DNA of 64,000 bases from Tupaia tana (GCA_026018925.1 JAKSZU010000018.1:32583807-32647806), one strand, 5' to 3'; counted from the first letter of the stretch, positions 35,227 to 46,940 are shown. Notes: generated by a model from the sequence alone, not told the origin. Numbers and translations are program-made.

Positions 35227-35304
35227 TTGGGTCATCTGAAAAGTCATGATGCATTTTTCTGTTTTTCTATGCAAAAATGCATCATGACCTTTTGGATGAC
35301 CTAA
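35227..35304. mobile_element. Mariner-like MITE, copy 3 (longest)
   Basis: This 78 bp palindrome begins TTGGGTCATCTGAAAAGTCA and ends GGATGACCTAA, flanked by TA at 35225-35226 and 35305-35306. A TTTTTCTGTTTTTC duplication makes the centre longer than in the other copies. Confidence 0.88.
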
Positions 35305-35394
35305 TAGTAACATCTCAAGAACTTAAGTTCCCTGCTGAGGGGCAATCCATGACCATCTTCTTTCCCTCGGCCTCCACATCAACCGACACCAAGT

Positions 35395-36050
35395 CCTACC
35401 ACGGCTACAGTCAAACGGTGTCGCGAATTCATACCCTTTTCTCCATCCCTGCTGCCACCACCTGGATCCACTGGCTCCTAGATCATTCCAGCAGTCTGCT
35501 CCCAGTGTGAATTCTTGTTCCTCTCCAAACCTTTCTCCACTCAGCAGCTTGTTTTCCAACAGTGAAAATCAGAGGATTCATCTCCCAAGCTTAAACCGCC
35601 TTCTAAGGCTTCTGTGGTTTTTACAAGGAAATTCTAACTTCATATATTATGATCAGGCTCTTCCCTCCTCATCCCTGCAGCTTGTACGTCTCTCCGCCTC
35701 ACCCACTTGCACTTTCCACCCAGCTTTTCTTTTTCTCTAACATGCATTCCAGATCGCTGCCTGCAATGTTCTTCTTCACATCTGTCCGATTCGCCAGGAT
35801 CCATACAAACACCACCTCCTCAGAGAGGCCTTCCTTGCCACCCTCTCGAATTCTATTTCAGTGCAGGGGGGACTCTTATCACCATTTGCAATGACCTTGT
35901 TTGTTGGTTCGTTTGATTTCTGTCTGCCCCCATATGTTAGACTGGAATGTAACTCCATAGGGAAGAGACAGTTGTCTATTCCTCTACATGTCTTCAGTGC
36001 CTGGCAGGTCAGTGCTTGGTAAATATTCATTGAATAAACATCTAAATAAA
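35395..36050 (+). repeat. L2 LINE 3' end
   Basis: ACCTCCTCAGAGAGGCCTTC, ACTGGAATGTAACTCCATAG, TTCAGTGCCTGGCAGGTCAG and the terminal AATATTCATTGAATAAAC follow the L2 3' order. Confidence 0.85.
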
Positions 36051-36414
36051 TGGGTGGACTTTAGTCAACCTTCTCAGTTAATGGACGAGGGATCTGATTC
36101 CAAGGAATCTGTATCTGACCAGAAACCCCAGTTAGTCATGCAAAGACTAGGAAAGAACTCAGCTCTTCCTATCTCATCCAATGCTTTCTTCTACCACGTC
36201 ACATAGCCTCTCCTGTTTTGAAAGATCTTTAGTCTCCTTTACTTATTTACTCCTGTTTAACATGTAGAGAGATCAGAAATCTCTATCTCATGTCTAACAT
36301 ACAAACCTCGAACATCAATCTGTACCTCCATAAACTCGAACATTGACCTATTAGCAATGTGGCAAAGCAAATGGCCTCGATTCCATTCTCTACCTGTAAG
36401 AGGATGGTAATGAT

Positions 36415-36605
36415 AACAGCTAACATTCACTGAATGCTTGCACGTATCAACTCATTTCATCTTCTCAACAACCTAAGAGGTAGGTACTATTATTATCTTC
36501 ATTTTATAGATGGGGAATTAAAGGCACAGAAAGGTTGTCTAACTTGCCTAAGGTCACACAAATGGATGGTTAGCCTGGGATTTGAGTCTGAACGGCCTGC
36601 TTCTA
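36415..36605 (+). repeat. MIR
   Basis: This MIR is long and well preserved: GCTAACATTCACTGAATGCT, GGTAGGTACTATTATTATC, GGCACAGAAAGGTTGTC and CCTAAGGTCACACAA are in consensus order. Confidence 0.9.
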
Positions 36606-36814
36606 GACCTGGGCACTATTAGGTTACTCTGATAAAGGGCTTAGTGAGGCTCTCTCAAGTTACACTCAACCAGAAAAAAGACCATCAGTCAGTGCATCTT
36701 CCAAGGAAATATACACATTTGCAAAACCAACCATCTTTCTTCCTTCCCGTCTCAAGCTTCCTATGAGGTTACAAAAAGAATGTGGTCTCTGGGGCCAGAC
36801 GGGCTGTCTTTAGC

Positions 36815-36945
36815 TGTCATTTAGTGAGTACTAACGACATGCCAGGCACAGGACCAAGGGCTTAGCATGCATTATTTCATTTAACAGATAAAGAAATAGA
36901 GGTTTAGAAAGGCTGAGTACATTGTATAAACTCACAGCCAGGGGG
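36815..36945 (+). repeat. MIR fragment
   Basis: TGCCAGGCACAGGACCAAGG and AGATAAAGAAATAGAGGTTT follow the MIR order. Confidence 0.75.
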
Positions 36946-36954
36946 AATGTTCCA

Positions 36955-37092
36955 GCTTGGGCAGTTTGACTTTATGACTGTGGTCAAGATACTTAATCCC
37001 TCTGAGTCTCAGCTGAGAGTTATGCACAGTATGATTCAAAGCCACAAAACATCTAGGACAGTGCCTGGTACATAGTAGGTCATCAAATGGTA
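36955..37092 (+). repeat. MIR fragment (3' half type)
   Basis: GACTGTGGTCAAGATACTTA, ATCCCTCTGAGTCTCAGCTG and CAGTGCCTGGTACATAGTAG follow the MIR order. Confidence 0.8.
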
Positions 37093-38139
37093 GCTGCAAA
37101 TAGCATGGTGGCTTCCCCACCACGGAGCACAATTGCTCATTAGAAATAACCACCTAGGCTCAATTATTAAGCAGACAGGGATTTCAGGGACTCCTGAGAA
37201 AAGTATTGATCCACTAACGACCTGCCTAAATCACTAGAAAGCCATCTGCAAACAAAACGCCCTTGAGAAATCATCAGTTGTCACCAGCTTCTTAACCTTC
37301 ATGGCTGGTGGGGTCAGGCAGCAAACTTCATTCCCTACTGACCCCCCTGCTTCTATAGCCTCCTAGCTAGCTGGCTAACAGCTTTAGGCACAGGAGGATA
37401 ACCTTTCCAGACCCTCCTCCTCCCAGCTAAAAAGGAATCAAGCCCAATACTGACCTTGGAGAGCTCCAAAATCAGATTCATTTTCTCTAAGTCCTAATAA
37501 ATGAGAAGGAGGCAGGGTGTCTCATCTCCCACTTTTCAATTGCATGATCCATCCTGGGGATGTGGCCATGAGGCTGGGAGCATGACAGATCCATCTCATT
37601 AGGCAGCAAATTCATCATATCTTTCATCTCCATTCTAAGTGCCTTCTCATTCAGCGCCTGCTCTGCCTCCGTCTTACTAAGATCTCCTCAATGGCACATC
37701 TACCAGCCAAGCCGTGAAGCAGTGATCTTAAAGGCTTTACTTAAAAAAACACCAGGGCTTTCCTCTTTGATGATCTCAATTCTTTTATTTCCATTACAAA
37801 TCTGGAACTCAGGCTACGCTCAGGCTGCTGAAGTGGGCCCAATGGGGAGAGAACCCAAAGCAGAGATGGAAGGAAGTGATGATCGGATTTTAAATCCTAC
37901 CCAGTGGATTTCAGAGATCTTAGTCAAATAGGGGGATCAAGATGACTTCCCTGAGCATATCACAGGAATCCTCCAAATTCCAGACTGTCAAGATCTACCA
38001 GGACTCCTTTGGGGTCCTTCTTTCTTTGGGACAATTAGGTTCCCCAAAAGACCCTTTAAGGATTCTCTGTGTTTCTACCAATGAGTTCCACACAGGGCCA
38101 GAACAGGTTTTGTCAGAATCATTAACTTTCAAGGTCTAG
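37093..38139. other. Unique non-coding sequence
   Basis: No gene and no clear repeat is visible. The longest frames are 65-69 codons and unrecognised. Confidence 0.5.
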
Positions 38140-38335
38140 ACCATGGTGTAGTGGCTTGCAAGGCTGACTCACACAGGAAGGTCTCACTTTGCATCCAGAG
38201 ATCTCTCTGAGTATGCTGGGCATGCTGGTGCCCATGATCCAGAGCTGGCTGAGGCTGGGGGTGGATCACAGTGTCAAGACCCTGTTGGGGGTGATCTCTC
38301 TCTCTCTCTCTTACTCATGGAAGAATACTTAGCCG
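38140..38335 (+). mobile_element. SINE-B
   Basis: Head CATGGTGTAGTGGCTTGCAA, middle CAGAGATCTCTCTGAGTATG, CATGATCCAGAGCTGGCTGA and GGATCACAGTGTCAAGACCC are followed by the GTTGGGGGTGATCTCTCTC tract and CTCATGGAAG end. Confidence 0.88.
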
Positions 38336-38406
38336 TGCAGTTCGTAAACCAGTCCTGGGAGACTGCATAGAATCATCACTTGGCAGAGCCAAAAGAATAT
38401 CCCACA

Positions 38407-38680
38407 AGGACCAGCAGGTGACATTGTGGTTAAGGTATGAAAGCACATACCTGACCCACATGGCTGACCACAGTTCAAGTCCCAGACCTGGCTGCCTAAT
38501 GAATCACACCAGAAATGTGTGTGTGTATGCCCAAAATCCCAGAAGGAGAACAGAGGAGAAGAGATTATAGAGTGGCCATCCCCACTGAGGGAGTGATTTC
38601 TTACTCTCTCTCTCTCTCTCTCCAGTGAGCACACATGCCCTATGGCAAGACAAAACAAAACAAAAACAAAAACAACAAAA
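38407..38680 (+). mobile_element. SINE-A, older subfamily
   Basis: The head GGACCAGCAGGTGACATTGT has SINE-C-like GGTTAAGG. Box B is AGTTCAAGTCCC. It keeps the CCAAAATCCCAGAAGGAGAA module and GGGAGTGATTTCTTA, and has an (AAAAC)n tail. Confidence 0.85.
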
Positions 38681-39329
38681 AAAGAACTAACCCAACTAAG
38701 AAAAAACTTATACAATGTAGATTGACTCAGTTTTAGTCCTCTTAAAGGCTTAATTCTAATAAAGACACTAAATTTTAGGGTTAGACTTTATGGGCTCTCA
38801 GGGAAACTTCTGAGTAAAGTAATGTAGTCATGCAGTCATTTAAATAGCACATTCAAGAGAGCCCAATTCCAAATGTAGTATACCAAATAGCAGTGCAACG
38901 AATAGATGGAGTCATGATTCAGGATGTGGCTTATGAGAATGGGGCATCCTTTCCGTGAAGCTTTATTGTCTGCTTAATTCAATTTCAGGGATGCCCCACC
39001 CCCAACCATTTTCCTTACTGAATTTTGAACTTGGGCCATTGGTAATACATTTTTTTTTTTTGGTGGAAATCCTCCGTGTGTTTAAAAGGCATATACCCCT
39101 GGGAAGTCTCACTGTCTTGTTAGTGTAGATGAGTATTTCAGTTGAGAACAGGGATTGTAAGAAATGCTATTTGGAAAAGGGCATAAGACACTGGAAGAAG
39201 AGTACAAAAGACTGAATTCATCCATGTCCTAATTTTGCTAAGGGTTGCTTTCATATCTAAAACCAAACTGAATATATTTTTCTAATGTGCAGGGATAGTG
39301 ACTACTCAGGTTTCATACCCACTTAGCAA

Positions 39330-40080
39330 AGAAAAGCTCAAAAAGAAATTAGGGCCACAATGAAATATCACTTTACACCCAGTAGAGTGGTTATTATAAA
39401 ACAAACAAACAAACAAACAATGACAAGAAACAGAAAACAAGTGTTGGTGAGAATATGGAGAAACTGGAACCCTTGTGTACTGCTGATAGAAATGCAAGAT
39501 GGTGTAGCTCCTGTGGAAGACAGTACCATAGATTCTCAAAAAAAAAAAAAAAAGGGATCACCACATACTCTAGCAATTCCATTTATGAGTATATGCACAA
39601 AAGAATGGGACTCAAACAGATGTATATACCCCTATGCCCAAATGTCCAATAACAATTGAATGGATAAACAAGATGTGGTATCCACATACACTGGAATAGC
39701 ATAGAGATATAAAAAGGAATGGAGTTCTGAAACACGCTAGAACATGGAAGGACCTTGAAGATAATATGCTAAGTGAAATATGACAAACACAAAAGGACAT
39801 ATGTTGTATGACTCCACTTACATGAGGTGCTAGAATAGTCAAATTCATGCAGGCAGAAGGTAGAACAGTGGCTTCCAGGGGCTGGAAGGTGAGGAGAATA
39901 GAAAGTTATTATTTTATACATGCAAAGTTTCAATATGAAAAGATTAAAATATTTTGGAGATATGTAGTAGTGATGGTTGTGCAACAATGTGAATGTATCT
40001 AGTGCTGATGAATTGTACACTTAAAAATGGTTATAATGGTAAATTTTATATGTAATTTACTACAATCTTTTTGAAAAGGA
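39330..40080 (+). repeat. L1M-type LINE 3' end
   Basis: CACCCAGTAGAGTGGTTATT, GGAGAAACTGGAACCCTTGT, CTGATAGAAATGCAAGATGG and CAGTGGCTTCCAGGGGCTGG, then ATTGTACACTTAAAAATGG, follow the conserved 3' end of a mammalian L1. It is non-coding. An (AAAC)n run at 39398-39419 and an A14 run near 39540 are internal simple repeats. Confidence 0.9.
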
Positions 40081-40254
40081 AAGAAAAGAAATTTGATAAC
40101 TGGAAAGTAGGCTTCCTTTCTTTTCCCCTCTAGGAATAAGGCTCAGCTGGCTTCTCATTGTATTGTATCTTTCATAGTCTACCCTCTCATCTCTACACTC
40201 CTTGTACTTCCTCTCTCAATTTATAATCTGAGTTTAGATTAGAACTGAAACAGA

Positions 40255-40605
40255 GTTCATTGGAGTAGGTTAGGTTATGCTAGGTAACAAGCATTCCCCA
40301 AATTTCTTGCTCACGCTAAACATCCATCATGAGTTGTAGGGGGAACGCATCCAACTCATTCACAAACTATCGCTGACAAAGAAGCACGTGCCAGAAGGAA
40401 GAGAATGTCAAAGGTCCTGCACTATCAAGTAAATGCTTTGCTTTGGACATGACACATGACACATGACACATGCTCAAAGCTCTTGGACAGAACCCATTAT
40501 GTGTCCTACCTAAGGCTAGAAAGTCAATTTTACCATGTTTTCAGAAGAGAGAGAGACAGAGTCTTTGACAAACAGCACTAGTGATTATTGCAGAAGTAAC
40601 TAGAG
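40255..40605. repeat. Old interspersed repeat, probably an LTR
   Basis: GGTTATGCTAGGTAACAAGC, CTTGCTCACGCTAAACATCC and AACAGCACTAGTGATTATTG resemble a eutherian LTR-type repeat whose family I cannot name confidently. It contains a triplet of the 8-mer ACACATGA at about 40450-40470. Confidence 0.5.
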
Positions 40606-40639
40606 TAGGGGAAATAATGCCTCCATTCCCTTTGCAAGT

Positions 40640-41770
40640 GAAATTCATCTATCCAACCGTTCATCCAGCTGTCTAATCAATCATTTATTCATTCCACAAA
40701 CGTTTCTTGAGGGTCTACAATATAGACAGAGCTTTCTTTGTGAGCCTGCTTACTTACTGACATCATAGATGGTTTCTTATTCCACCAAGGAAAGATTGAG
40801 TCTCCAAGTCACCAAGACCTAATTCCACAGAGGGACGAGTGGTCTCTGGTAGTAGCCAATCCTTTCTCCTCAACCACTTGGGCAAAGACTTGTTTTTGGC
40901 TCTTGTCACTTCTTGCCTTCTAAGAGACTCCAGTTACTCCATGGGATGACTGTGGCAGCCAAGCTGTAAGGATCCATTGGTAACTCAGAAAGGGTGAAAG
41001 ATCCCAGAGCCAGCAAATCCCCTGCATGCCCTGCTGGAAGAGGTATAAGAACCTCTCCCTAGCAGCCTTCTATTTTGAATGTTGAGCAAATGCTGAATTC
41101 GGGCAACAGAACAGTGATATTACCCATGTGCTACCTAGAAGCTACCTGGAATGCTGAAGCCAGTTAAGGTCCAGCAGGCTTCTCATTGTATCATATCATT
41201 CCCAGTCTATCCTCTCATTTCTACGCTCCTTGCACTTCCTCTTCCAACTCATTCTACTGTGTCCTTTGGAACTTTCATTCTATTGCAATGAAGCTCCCAG
41301 AATTTATTTATTTATTCAGTAAGTGCCTATTTAATGCTTCCTATTGGCCAGGCCTTATTCTAGATGCCAGAGGTAACGGTGAACAAGATAGACATGTTTC
41401 TGCCTATGTGGAACTACTTCAACAATGCACCTAAAAAGATGCGGTAGTGGAAATAATGAGATATACTTAGATTATGGATACACTTGACAAACTCCATCAT
41501 TTTTCTGGACACGCTTCCATCCTGCCTTAACCAAAACCTTCACGGTGAATTGCTTTCTACTAATGCCCCACTCTATTACTGCTCTTAGGCTGCCTACCCC
41601 TTCAAAATGGAGACTTTGTAGACAATGGAGACTTTGAGATATTAAGTTCTGCCAAATCCCATCATTTTACCTACATGTCACCCATGTGCACATGCACTCT
41701 TATCTTATTCTCTCCAGCTTCTGTTTAATATAAATATCCATTTCCCACCCCAATTCCCATCCACCTTTCT
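40640..41770. other. Non-coding, with degraded MIR/L2-like patches
   Basis: TCATTTATTCATTCCACAAACG (40680-40705) and GTAAGTGCCTATTTAATGCTTCC (41325) resemble widespread ancient repeats. The rest is unassigned and no gene is evident. Confidence 0.45.
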
Positions 41771-41773
41771 TTC

Positions 41774-42030
41774 TTTCTTTTTTTTTTGGAGAGGTTTTTG
41801 CTATAGGGCGTGTGCACTCACCGAAAGACAGAGAGACAGAAAGCAAGAAATCACCCCACCGGTGGGATGACCGTGCCACAATCCCTTCTCCTCCATTCTC
41901 TTGGGATCTTGGACACGCATACACACACACCTGGCATGAGTTTAAGCCACCGGGTCTGGGACTCAAACCATGGTAGACTACATGGGAGTCCAATGACATA
42001 GCCATTACGCCAACTGCTGAAGTGCTGGTC
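41774..42030 (-). mobile_element. SINE-A
   Basis: The reverse copy has TTTTTGCTATAGGGCGTGTG, ACCCCACCGGTGGGATGACC, a TTAAGCCACCGGGTC middle and the ACTGCTGAAGTGCTGGTC end. The CCACCTTTCTTT target duplication is at about 41761 and 42033. The head end carries an extra AAGTGCTG. Confidence 0.9.
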
Positions 42031-42047
42031 TCCCACCTTTCTTTTTT

Positions 42048-42255
42048 TTAAAGAATTATTTATTTAATTTTATTTATTTATTATTATTATTATTTTATTT
42101 GCTGTAGGGAACATGCACTCACCAGAAAGAGATAGAAAGAGAGACAGAGAGAGCAAGAGAAAGTGAGAAAGCAAGCTACCAGGTCTAGGACTTGAACCGT
42201 GGTCAGCCATGTGGGAGTCCAGCACCTTAACCACCATGCCACCTGCTGACTCCTC
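42048..42255 (-). mobile_element. SINE-C
   Basis: The reverse copy has a TTATTATTATTATTTTATTT tail, TTGCTGTAGGGAACATGCAC, GGTCTAGGACTTGAACCGTGG box B and the ACCTGCTGACTCC head. It lies immediately next to the SINE-A, as an inverted neighbour of a different subfamily. Confidence 0.88.
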
Positions 42256-42374
42256 CTTCCACATTTCAGACCAAGACTTTTTCCAATGTTCTTTGAGCTT
42301 TCCCTTTTATATACTGGATCTTTCCTCCATCTCTTTAAAAAAGCCCAAGATGATTCTTCTTTAAAAATTAGAAT

Positions 42375-42690
42375 TTAGGGGCTAGCAATGAGCCAATAGT
42401 TAAGGGATCTACTGGGTAGTCAGAAAAGTCATGATGTGTTTTTCTATGAAAAATGTATCATGACTTTTCCAACAACCCAAGAGATCTCATATGGCCAAAC
42501 ATAGAGTTTGAATCTTGGCCCCAGCACCTTAAAACACACTGGGCACGTGTGTGTGCATGTCCTATAATCCCAACAGGGTGGAAAAATGGAGGAGAGAGAA
42601 TAGCAGCATGACCATGCCCTATTGTGAACTACTTTGGAGATCTCCCTCCTTTTCTCCTCTCTGGTGAGTGTACACATCCTTTGGGAAATT
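42375..42690 (+). mobile_element. Old SINE-A split by a MITE
   Basis: The head AGCAATGAGCCAATAGTTAAGG is on the left and AGATCTCATATGGCC on the right of the palindrome at 42412-42480. Box B reads GAGTTTGAATCTTG. It ends GTGTACACATCCTTTGGG. A heavily CpG-depleted early copy. Confidence 0.8.
42412..42480. mobile_element. Mariner-like MITE, copy 4 (inside a SINE)
   Basis: CTGGGTAGTCAGAAAAGTCA pairs with TGACTTTTCCAACAACCCAA. TA precedes at 42410-42411. The right TA is not intact (GA), perhaps after mutation. The element lies within a recognisable SINE-A, so it is younger than that copy. Confidence 0.88.
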
Positions 42691-42829
42691 TTTAAAAAAT
42701 AGAATTTGGAATATTAAAAAATGAATTTCCAAATCAGTTTGGGAAGTATTCTCAAATTGTCCCTTGACTGGTGTTAAGGTAACTGGATACATTGGCAGGA
42801 GAAGCCAGAATGTTCTCTTTCATTATTCA

Positions 42830-43245
42830 CCAAAATAATTAAAAGAGGAATGAAAGATTTAATGGTAAAAATGCAAAACAATAATACCTGAAGAAAATAA
42901 AGAATAATTTGTGATAGGGAAAGCTTTTAGGACAGAAACACTCAGCAACAATAGAAAATATTAATATATTCAACTATACTAAAAACCCAAATGTTTCTAT
43001 GTAATAAAAGACATCATGTATATTATAAAAGATACCATAAATCATGAACAGAAAAATTATATACTGGAAGATAATATTTATAACACCTACACCAGAGAGA
43101 GGATACTATCTAAAACATACAAAAAGCTCCCACTAATCAGTAAAAAAGGAATTTTTTTTAAATGATAAAGATATGAACAGGCAATTCTCAAAAGGAGAGA
43201 TTGAGACAGCTAATATGCATATAAAATACACTGAAAAGTAGCCTT
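42830..43245 (+). repeat. L1M LINE ORF2 3' region
   Basis: AAAACCCAAATGTTTCTATG, GAACAGAAAAATTATATACTGG, CATACAAAAAGCTCCCACTA and GATATGAACAGGCAATTCTC are in the order of the C-terminal part of mammalian L1 ORF2. The frame is destroyed. Confidence 0.75.
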
Positions 43246-43439
43246 TCTCAACCCTTTTCTTCCTAACATAGATAATTTGAAATATTAAGTCTACTCGCTG
43301 GGTCTACTTGGCTTCACTCTTAAAACCACTGCAATTGAGTCTTGACTCCAGTCCCTCTACTGAAACTGCTTTGGCAAAGGCACCAATGGAAGCTGTCTTG
43401 CTCCCTAGAAGGGCCAGGTGCATTTGGAAAGCAAGAAAC

Positions 43440-43690
43440 ACACAAGCCAGCTCTGTGACATGGTGGTTAAAGGACCCAGATCCCACAGGACTGATGGCAT
43501 GGTTTGAATCCCAGTCTGGGTAGCTTCTAAATCATAGCAGACACTGGTGGGTGTGTGCCCCAAATCCCTATGGGATGGAAAGATAGAGAAGGAGGGATTG
43601 CATGTGACTGTGCTCCACTGGGGGAGTGCTTACTCCCCGCTCTTTCTCTGGTGAGCGTGTACACATGACCCCTTCCAATTAAAGACAAAA
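43440..43690 (+). mobile_element. SINE-A, older copy
   Basis: The copy runs CAGCTCTGTGACATGGTGGTT, GGTTTGAATCCCAG, GTGTGTGCCCCAAATCCCTA, GGAGGGATTGCATGTGAC, then CCACTGGGGGAGTGCTTACT and GTGAGCGTGTACACATG. Confidence 0.82.
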
Positions 43691-45600
43691 AGAAGCAGTG
43701 TTTGATTGGAACCAGAGGCTTAGAGGGGCAGGGTGAGGGGTTGTCGGTGGAGTGGAATAGGGTGCAGAGACAGGAGATGAGACTAGAGAGAGACTCTTGG
43801 AGCCTGACAGGCTATGCAGAAATATATTTATTTTTTATGGGAAAGCTCATTTTGGCCACTGCTGTGGATAACAGACTGGAAAGGCCAAGAACCAAGGTAC
43901 AAAGAGCCACTAGAAGACTTGCCATTGTCCCAGGGGCAATGATGAGGAGCTAAACTAAGGATCTAGCAGAGGGAGGGCAGGATTACAAGGGAGGTGAGGA
44001 AGTGGGCTCTTGGACTGGAGTGAGGATCTAAGAAGGAACGAAGGACAAGCCCCAGACCCAAGGACAAGTTACGGGGTGCTTAATCATTCTCAAGACTTTC
44101 TTGTTAACAATCGGGTTGTTTTCAGGTTTGGAAGAAAGTCCAAGTAAAGAAAGAATCATCATTAAGTAGCATGGTTTGCTAAGAGTCTATCCAACATGCC
44201 ACAGTAAATGGAACTTTAGACAGTAGATTCTTATCAAGTAGTTTTGGGGAAGATGTCAGACCGAAAAAGAAATCCCAATTAGCTAACTGATACCCCATAG
44301 CATAAGTCTTTAAACATTTTATAGGTTCCTTCTTCCTCCTAACACAGTCTTTGGAAGCCAGGAGACACTCTTTTCTATGTTCTCACCCCCTGTAGGAAGA
44401 GGTTACTCAAGAACATGATGCGTCTTTTCTGCAGCCTGAATCCACTTATTATGGTCTGATTCAAATGACAGTGGTATTGGCAGAACAAGCTTGTCTTTCC
44501 TGCATTGATTCCTCTTCCCACCCCTCTAACAGCTGGGAGCCCTCCTAAAAGAACAATGGATTTATAATATGAACAAAACAAAGGAGTCGGGAATGAACAG
44601 CTTTTGGAAATAAGTAGGTCAAGACACAATCAATTTCCAAATTTAAAATTATGTTTGAAAAATGTACCTTTAATACAGGAGCCTGCTTCGGCCCTGTGGG
44701 GTAAGGCATGTAAAGTTTAAAGTTCCTGAGTGGCTGCTTTATCAGGTAGCCTGAAGTTTACCCTGGAGGTTAAGCAATAAAATGGAAACAAAAATAATTT
44801 AACAGTTTTGCAGTTAGTTTAACCCAGCAACAGCCCCTTAAATAGCTTTCACCTTCCCCAAGCCTGCCATGCTCATAAAGCTACAAGATGCATTTCAAAG
44901 CTATGAATTTGCTAAATAGAACTTCATTTCCTCTTCTTATTAGAGGTAATTAAATTTATTAGATGTCAGTAAAAGCCTTGTAAACAGAAAATATGAATGC
45001 TTATAAAAGTCTGCCCTTTCTTTTCAACCTAATAATTAAGATGCAACGAGAAAGCAGCTAATAACAGCTCATAATTTATGAGGTGCCATTCAACCCCGAA
45101 TCTGAGACATATTGTGGAGGTATTAAACACTGAAATGAAAATAATACCCACTGAAACACATTATTTATTAAATATATAACCACACAGAGAAATAAACACA
45201 TCACACAAAGAACTTGATATTTCTGATGGAAACAGTATATACATCATCTTCAGCTGTGGATATATTACCCATCAAGTCAAATTCTTAAATCAAAGTCACA
45301 ACTTGTTTAAATGCAAACTGCCTCTGGCAGCCCAGCAAGCCCCAAATTTCCACTAGACATTCACCTTGATATCGGTTTTCAAAGACTGACTCACTGTGAA
45401 GTTTTTTTGTTATATTGTTTTTAACATTCTCAAAAGAAAAGAAATCCCCCAGCAAGCATTAGAGAAGCAGAAATAGGAGAGGAGAAAAGGGGAAAATTCT
45501 AAAAAGAATAGAAGGAATTATAAATTAACAAAAAAAGTTCCCACCCTTAAACACGCAAGGTAGATGCAATCGTAGATTTCATGTCCTCCCACTCCGATGA
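43691..45600. other. SINE-free AT-rich block, candidate regulatory
   Basis: About 1.9 kb without SINEs. GGGCAATGATGAGGAGC near 43940 belongs to a degraded ancient-repeat-like segment (43700-44000). The 44640-45300 portion is AT-rich with many homeodomain-like cores (GGTAATTAAATTTATTAG, CCTAATAATTAAG) and the palindrome at 45068-45082. No coding match was found. Confidence 0.4.
45068..45082. promoter_or_regulatory. Perfect 15 bp palindrome with CDX/HOX-type cores
   Basis: CTCATAATTTATGAG is symmetric about its central T and presents ATAAT/TTTAT-like cores on both strands. It lies in the SINE-free block. Binding is conjecture. Confidence 0.25.
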
Positions 45601-45641
45601 TGTTATCTAACCCAGAATGAAAGTTTAAGAATGTACTTTAG

Positions 45642-45905
45642 GCCAGTCCCAAAGCACAGTGGTTAAGCACTATGCATTGTGAGCCACTGTGGTTCTAATC
45701 CCGACGGTGGCAGCTTGAAAGATACTCTAGCCCACGTGGGTGGGTGCCCAAAATCTTGAAGGGATGGAGAAATGGAGGAAGAAGGATTGTGGTGTGGCCA
45801 TTGGGGGGTGGAGGGGGTTCTCTCTCTCTCTCTCTTGCAAGTTTTGCATAGTTGGCCATGTGGGATCCAGCCACCTTAATCTCCATGCCATCCGATGGAC
45901 CCCAT
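45642..45905 (+). mobile_element. SINE-A older copy plus an inverted SINE fragment
   Basis: The plus-strand part runs from CAGTCCCAAAGCACAGTGGT through GGTTCTAATCCCG and GGGATGGAGAAATGGAGG to the CTCTCTCTCTCTTGC tract (about 45838). Beyond it TTGGCCATGTGGGATCCAGC and CATGCCATCCGATGG look like the head of an opposite-strand SINE-C, so the two are juxtaposed. Confidence 0.7.
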
Positions 45906-46022
45906 TTCCTCGATTTTTTAAATTAAAAAATTTAAATATTCTTAGAGTGTTTGGGAGAGTGGGGTTATCCATCAATTTCCCTTCAAAACCTTACCTTTGG
46001 AGCTTCTAGAATAGTTTCAGAT

Positions 46023-46100
46023 GGGCCTGGCCCATAGCATAGTAGTTAAGGGAGCTGGATCCCATATGACTGATTGTGGTTTGAGTCTCAGAGTAGTGTG
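46023..46100 (+). mobile_element. SINE-A/C head fragment
   Basis: Only the tRNA-like head survives: GGCCTGGCCCATAGCATAGT, AGTTAAGGGAGCTGGATCCC and GGTTTGAGTCTCAG. Confidence 0.7.
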
Positions 46101-46439
46101 TGATCAGCCTGCCTTTGCACCCCTGCCATCCTCACAGATGGTCTTCTGCAGGACCCTCTTCCCACTTAGATGCAGTGTTTCAAGCTGTCCACTCTTCCTG
46201 TCCCATCGCTGTGCTTGTTTTAGAAGGGCACGTTCATCAGACTCCCACCAAGCGGCAAAGGACACAGACTAACTAGACTACTTCCAGACATCAGGACTCT
46301 TGAGATGGTGCTTTTGTTTTATCAGGCATCAGAAATTGCCCTATTTTATGTGACAATGCTCATACAGAAGCTCCCTACACCCCAAGTTATTACTCAGCAC
46401 TGAAGAGCAATTTCCCCCTCAAAAATCCAGTTTCCTCAT

Positions 46440-46440
<1 letters not shown>
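46101..46440. other. Non-coding sequence, nothing recognised
   Basis: This is a GC-moderate segment without gene or repeat assignment. Confidence 0.5.
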
Positions 46441-46478
<38 letters not shown>

Positions 46479-46479
46479 G
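46441..46479. repeat. (AAT)n microsatellite
   Basis: Thirteen uninterrupted TAA/AAT units follow CCTCATT. The array may be polymorphic in length. Confidence 0.95.
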
Positions 46480-46555
46480 TTAAATCTATTTGAGTAATTA
46501 TCCCAGATCTTGCATCATGCTAAGATTTTTGGGCACTTAAAAATTCTCAATCTGG

Positions 46556-46816
46556 GGGACCAGCAGATGGTGTAAGGGTTACGTCGCTGGACTCCCATGT
46601 AGCTGACTGTGGTTCGAGTCCTGGATTCATCAGCTTAAAACTCATGCCAGGTACGTTTGTATGTGTGCCCAAAATCCTGAGGGAAGAATGGAGGAGAAGG
46701 GATTGCAGTTTGGCCATCCTGCCTGGTGAGTGATTTCTCACTTTCTGTCTCTCTATTTCTTTCTGTCTCCCCAGCATGTGCATTCACCCTATAGCAAAAA
46801 TCTCTCTCTAAAAAAA
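46556..46816 (+). mobile_element. SINE-A, full length
   Basis: The copy runs GGGACCAGCAGATGGTGTAA, GGTTCGAGTCCTGG, GGAATGGAGGAGAAGGGATT and CCCTATAGCAAAAATCTCTC to a short poly-A. The 15 bp target duplication AAATTCTCA(A/G)TCTGG is at 46541-46555 and 46817-46831. Confidence 0.94.
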
Positions 46817-46839
46817 AAATTCTCAGTCTGGTGTGATAA

Positions 46840-46940
46840 GTGCTGTTCGTAGCCTCACTGAAGGGAAACTGGGGGACAGAGAGGTTTAGCAACTTGCCTG
46901 TGTTCACACTGTTGCCTGTGTGTACTAGGGGTCTGGAATC
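46840..46940 (+). repeat. MIR-like fragment
   Basis: GGACAGAGAGGTTTAGCAACTTGCC is the typical MIR 'aggttaagtaacttgcc' segment. Confidence 0.65.
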
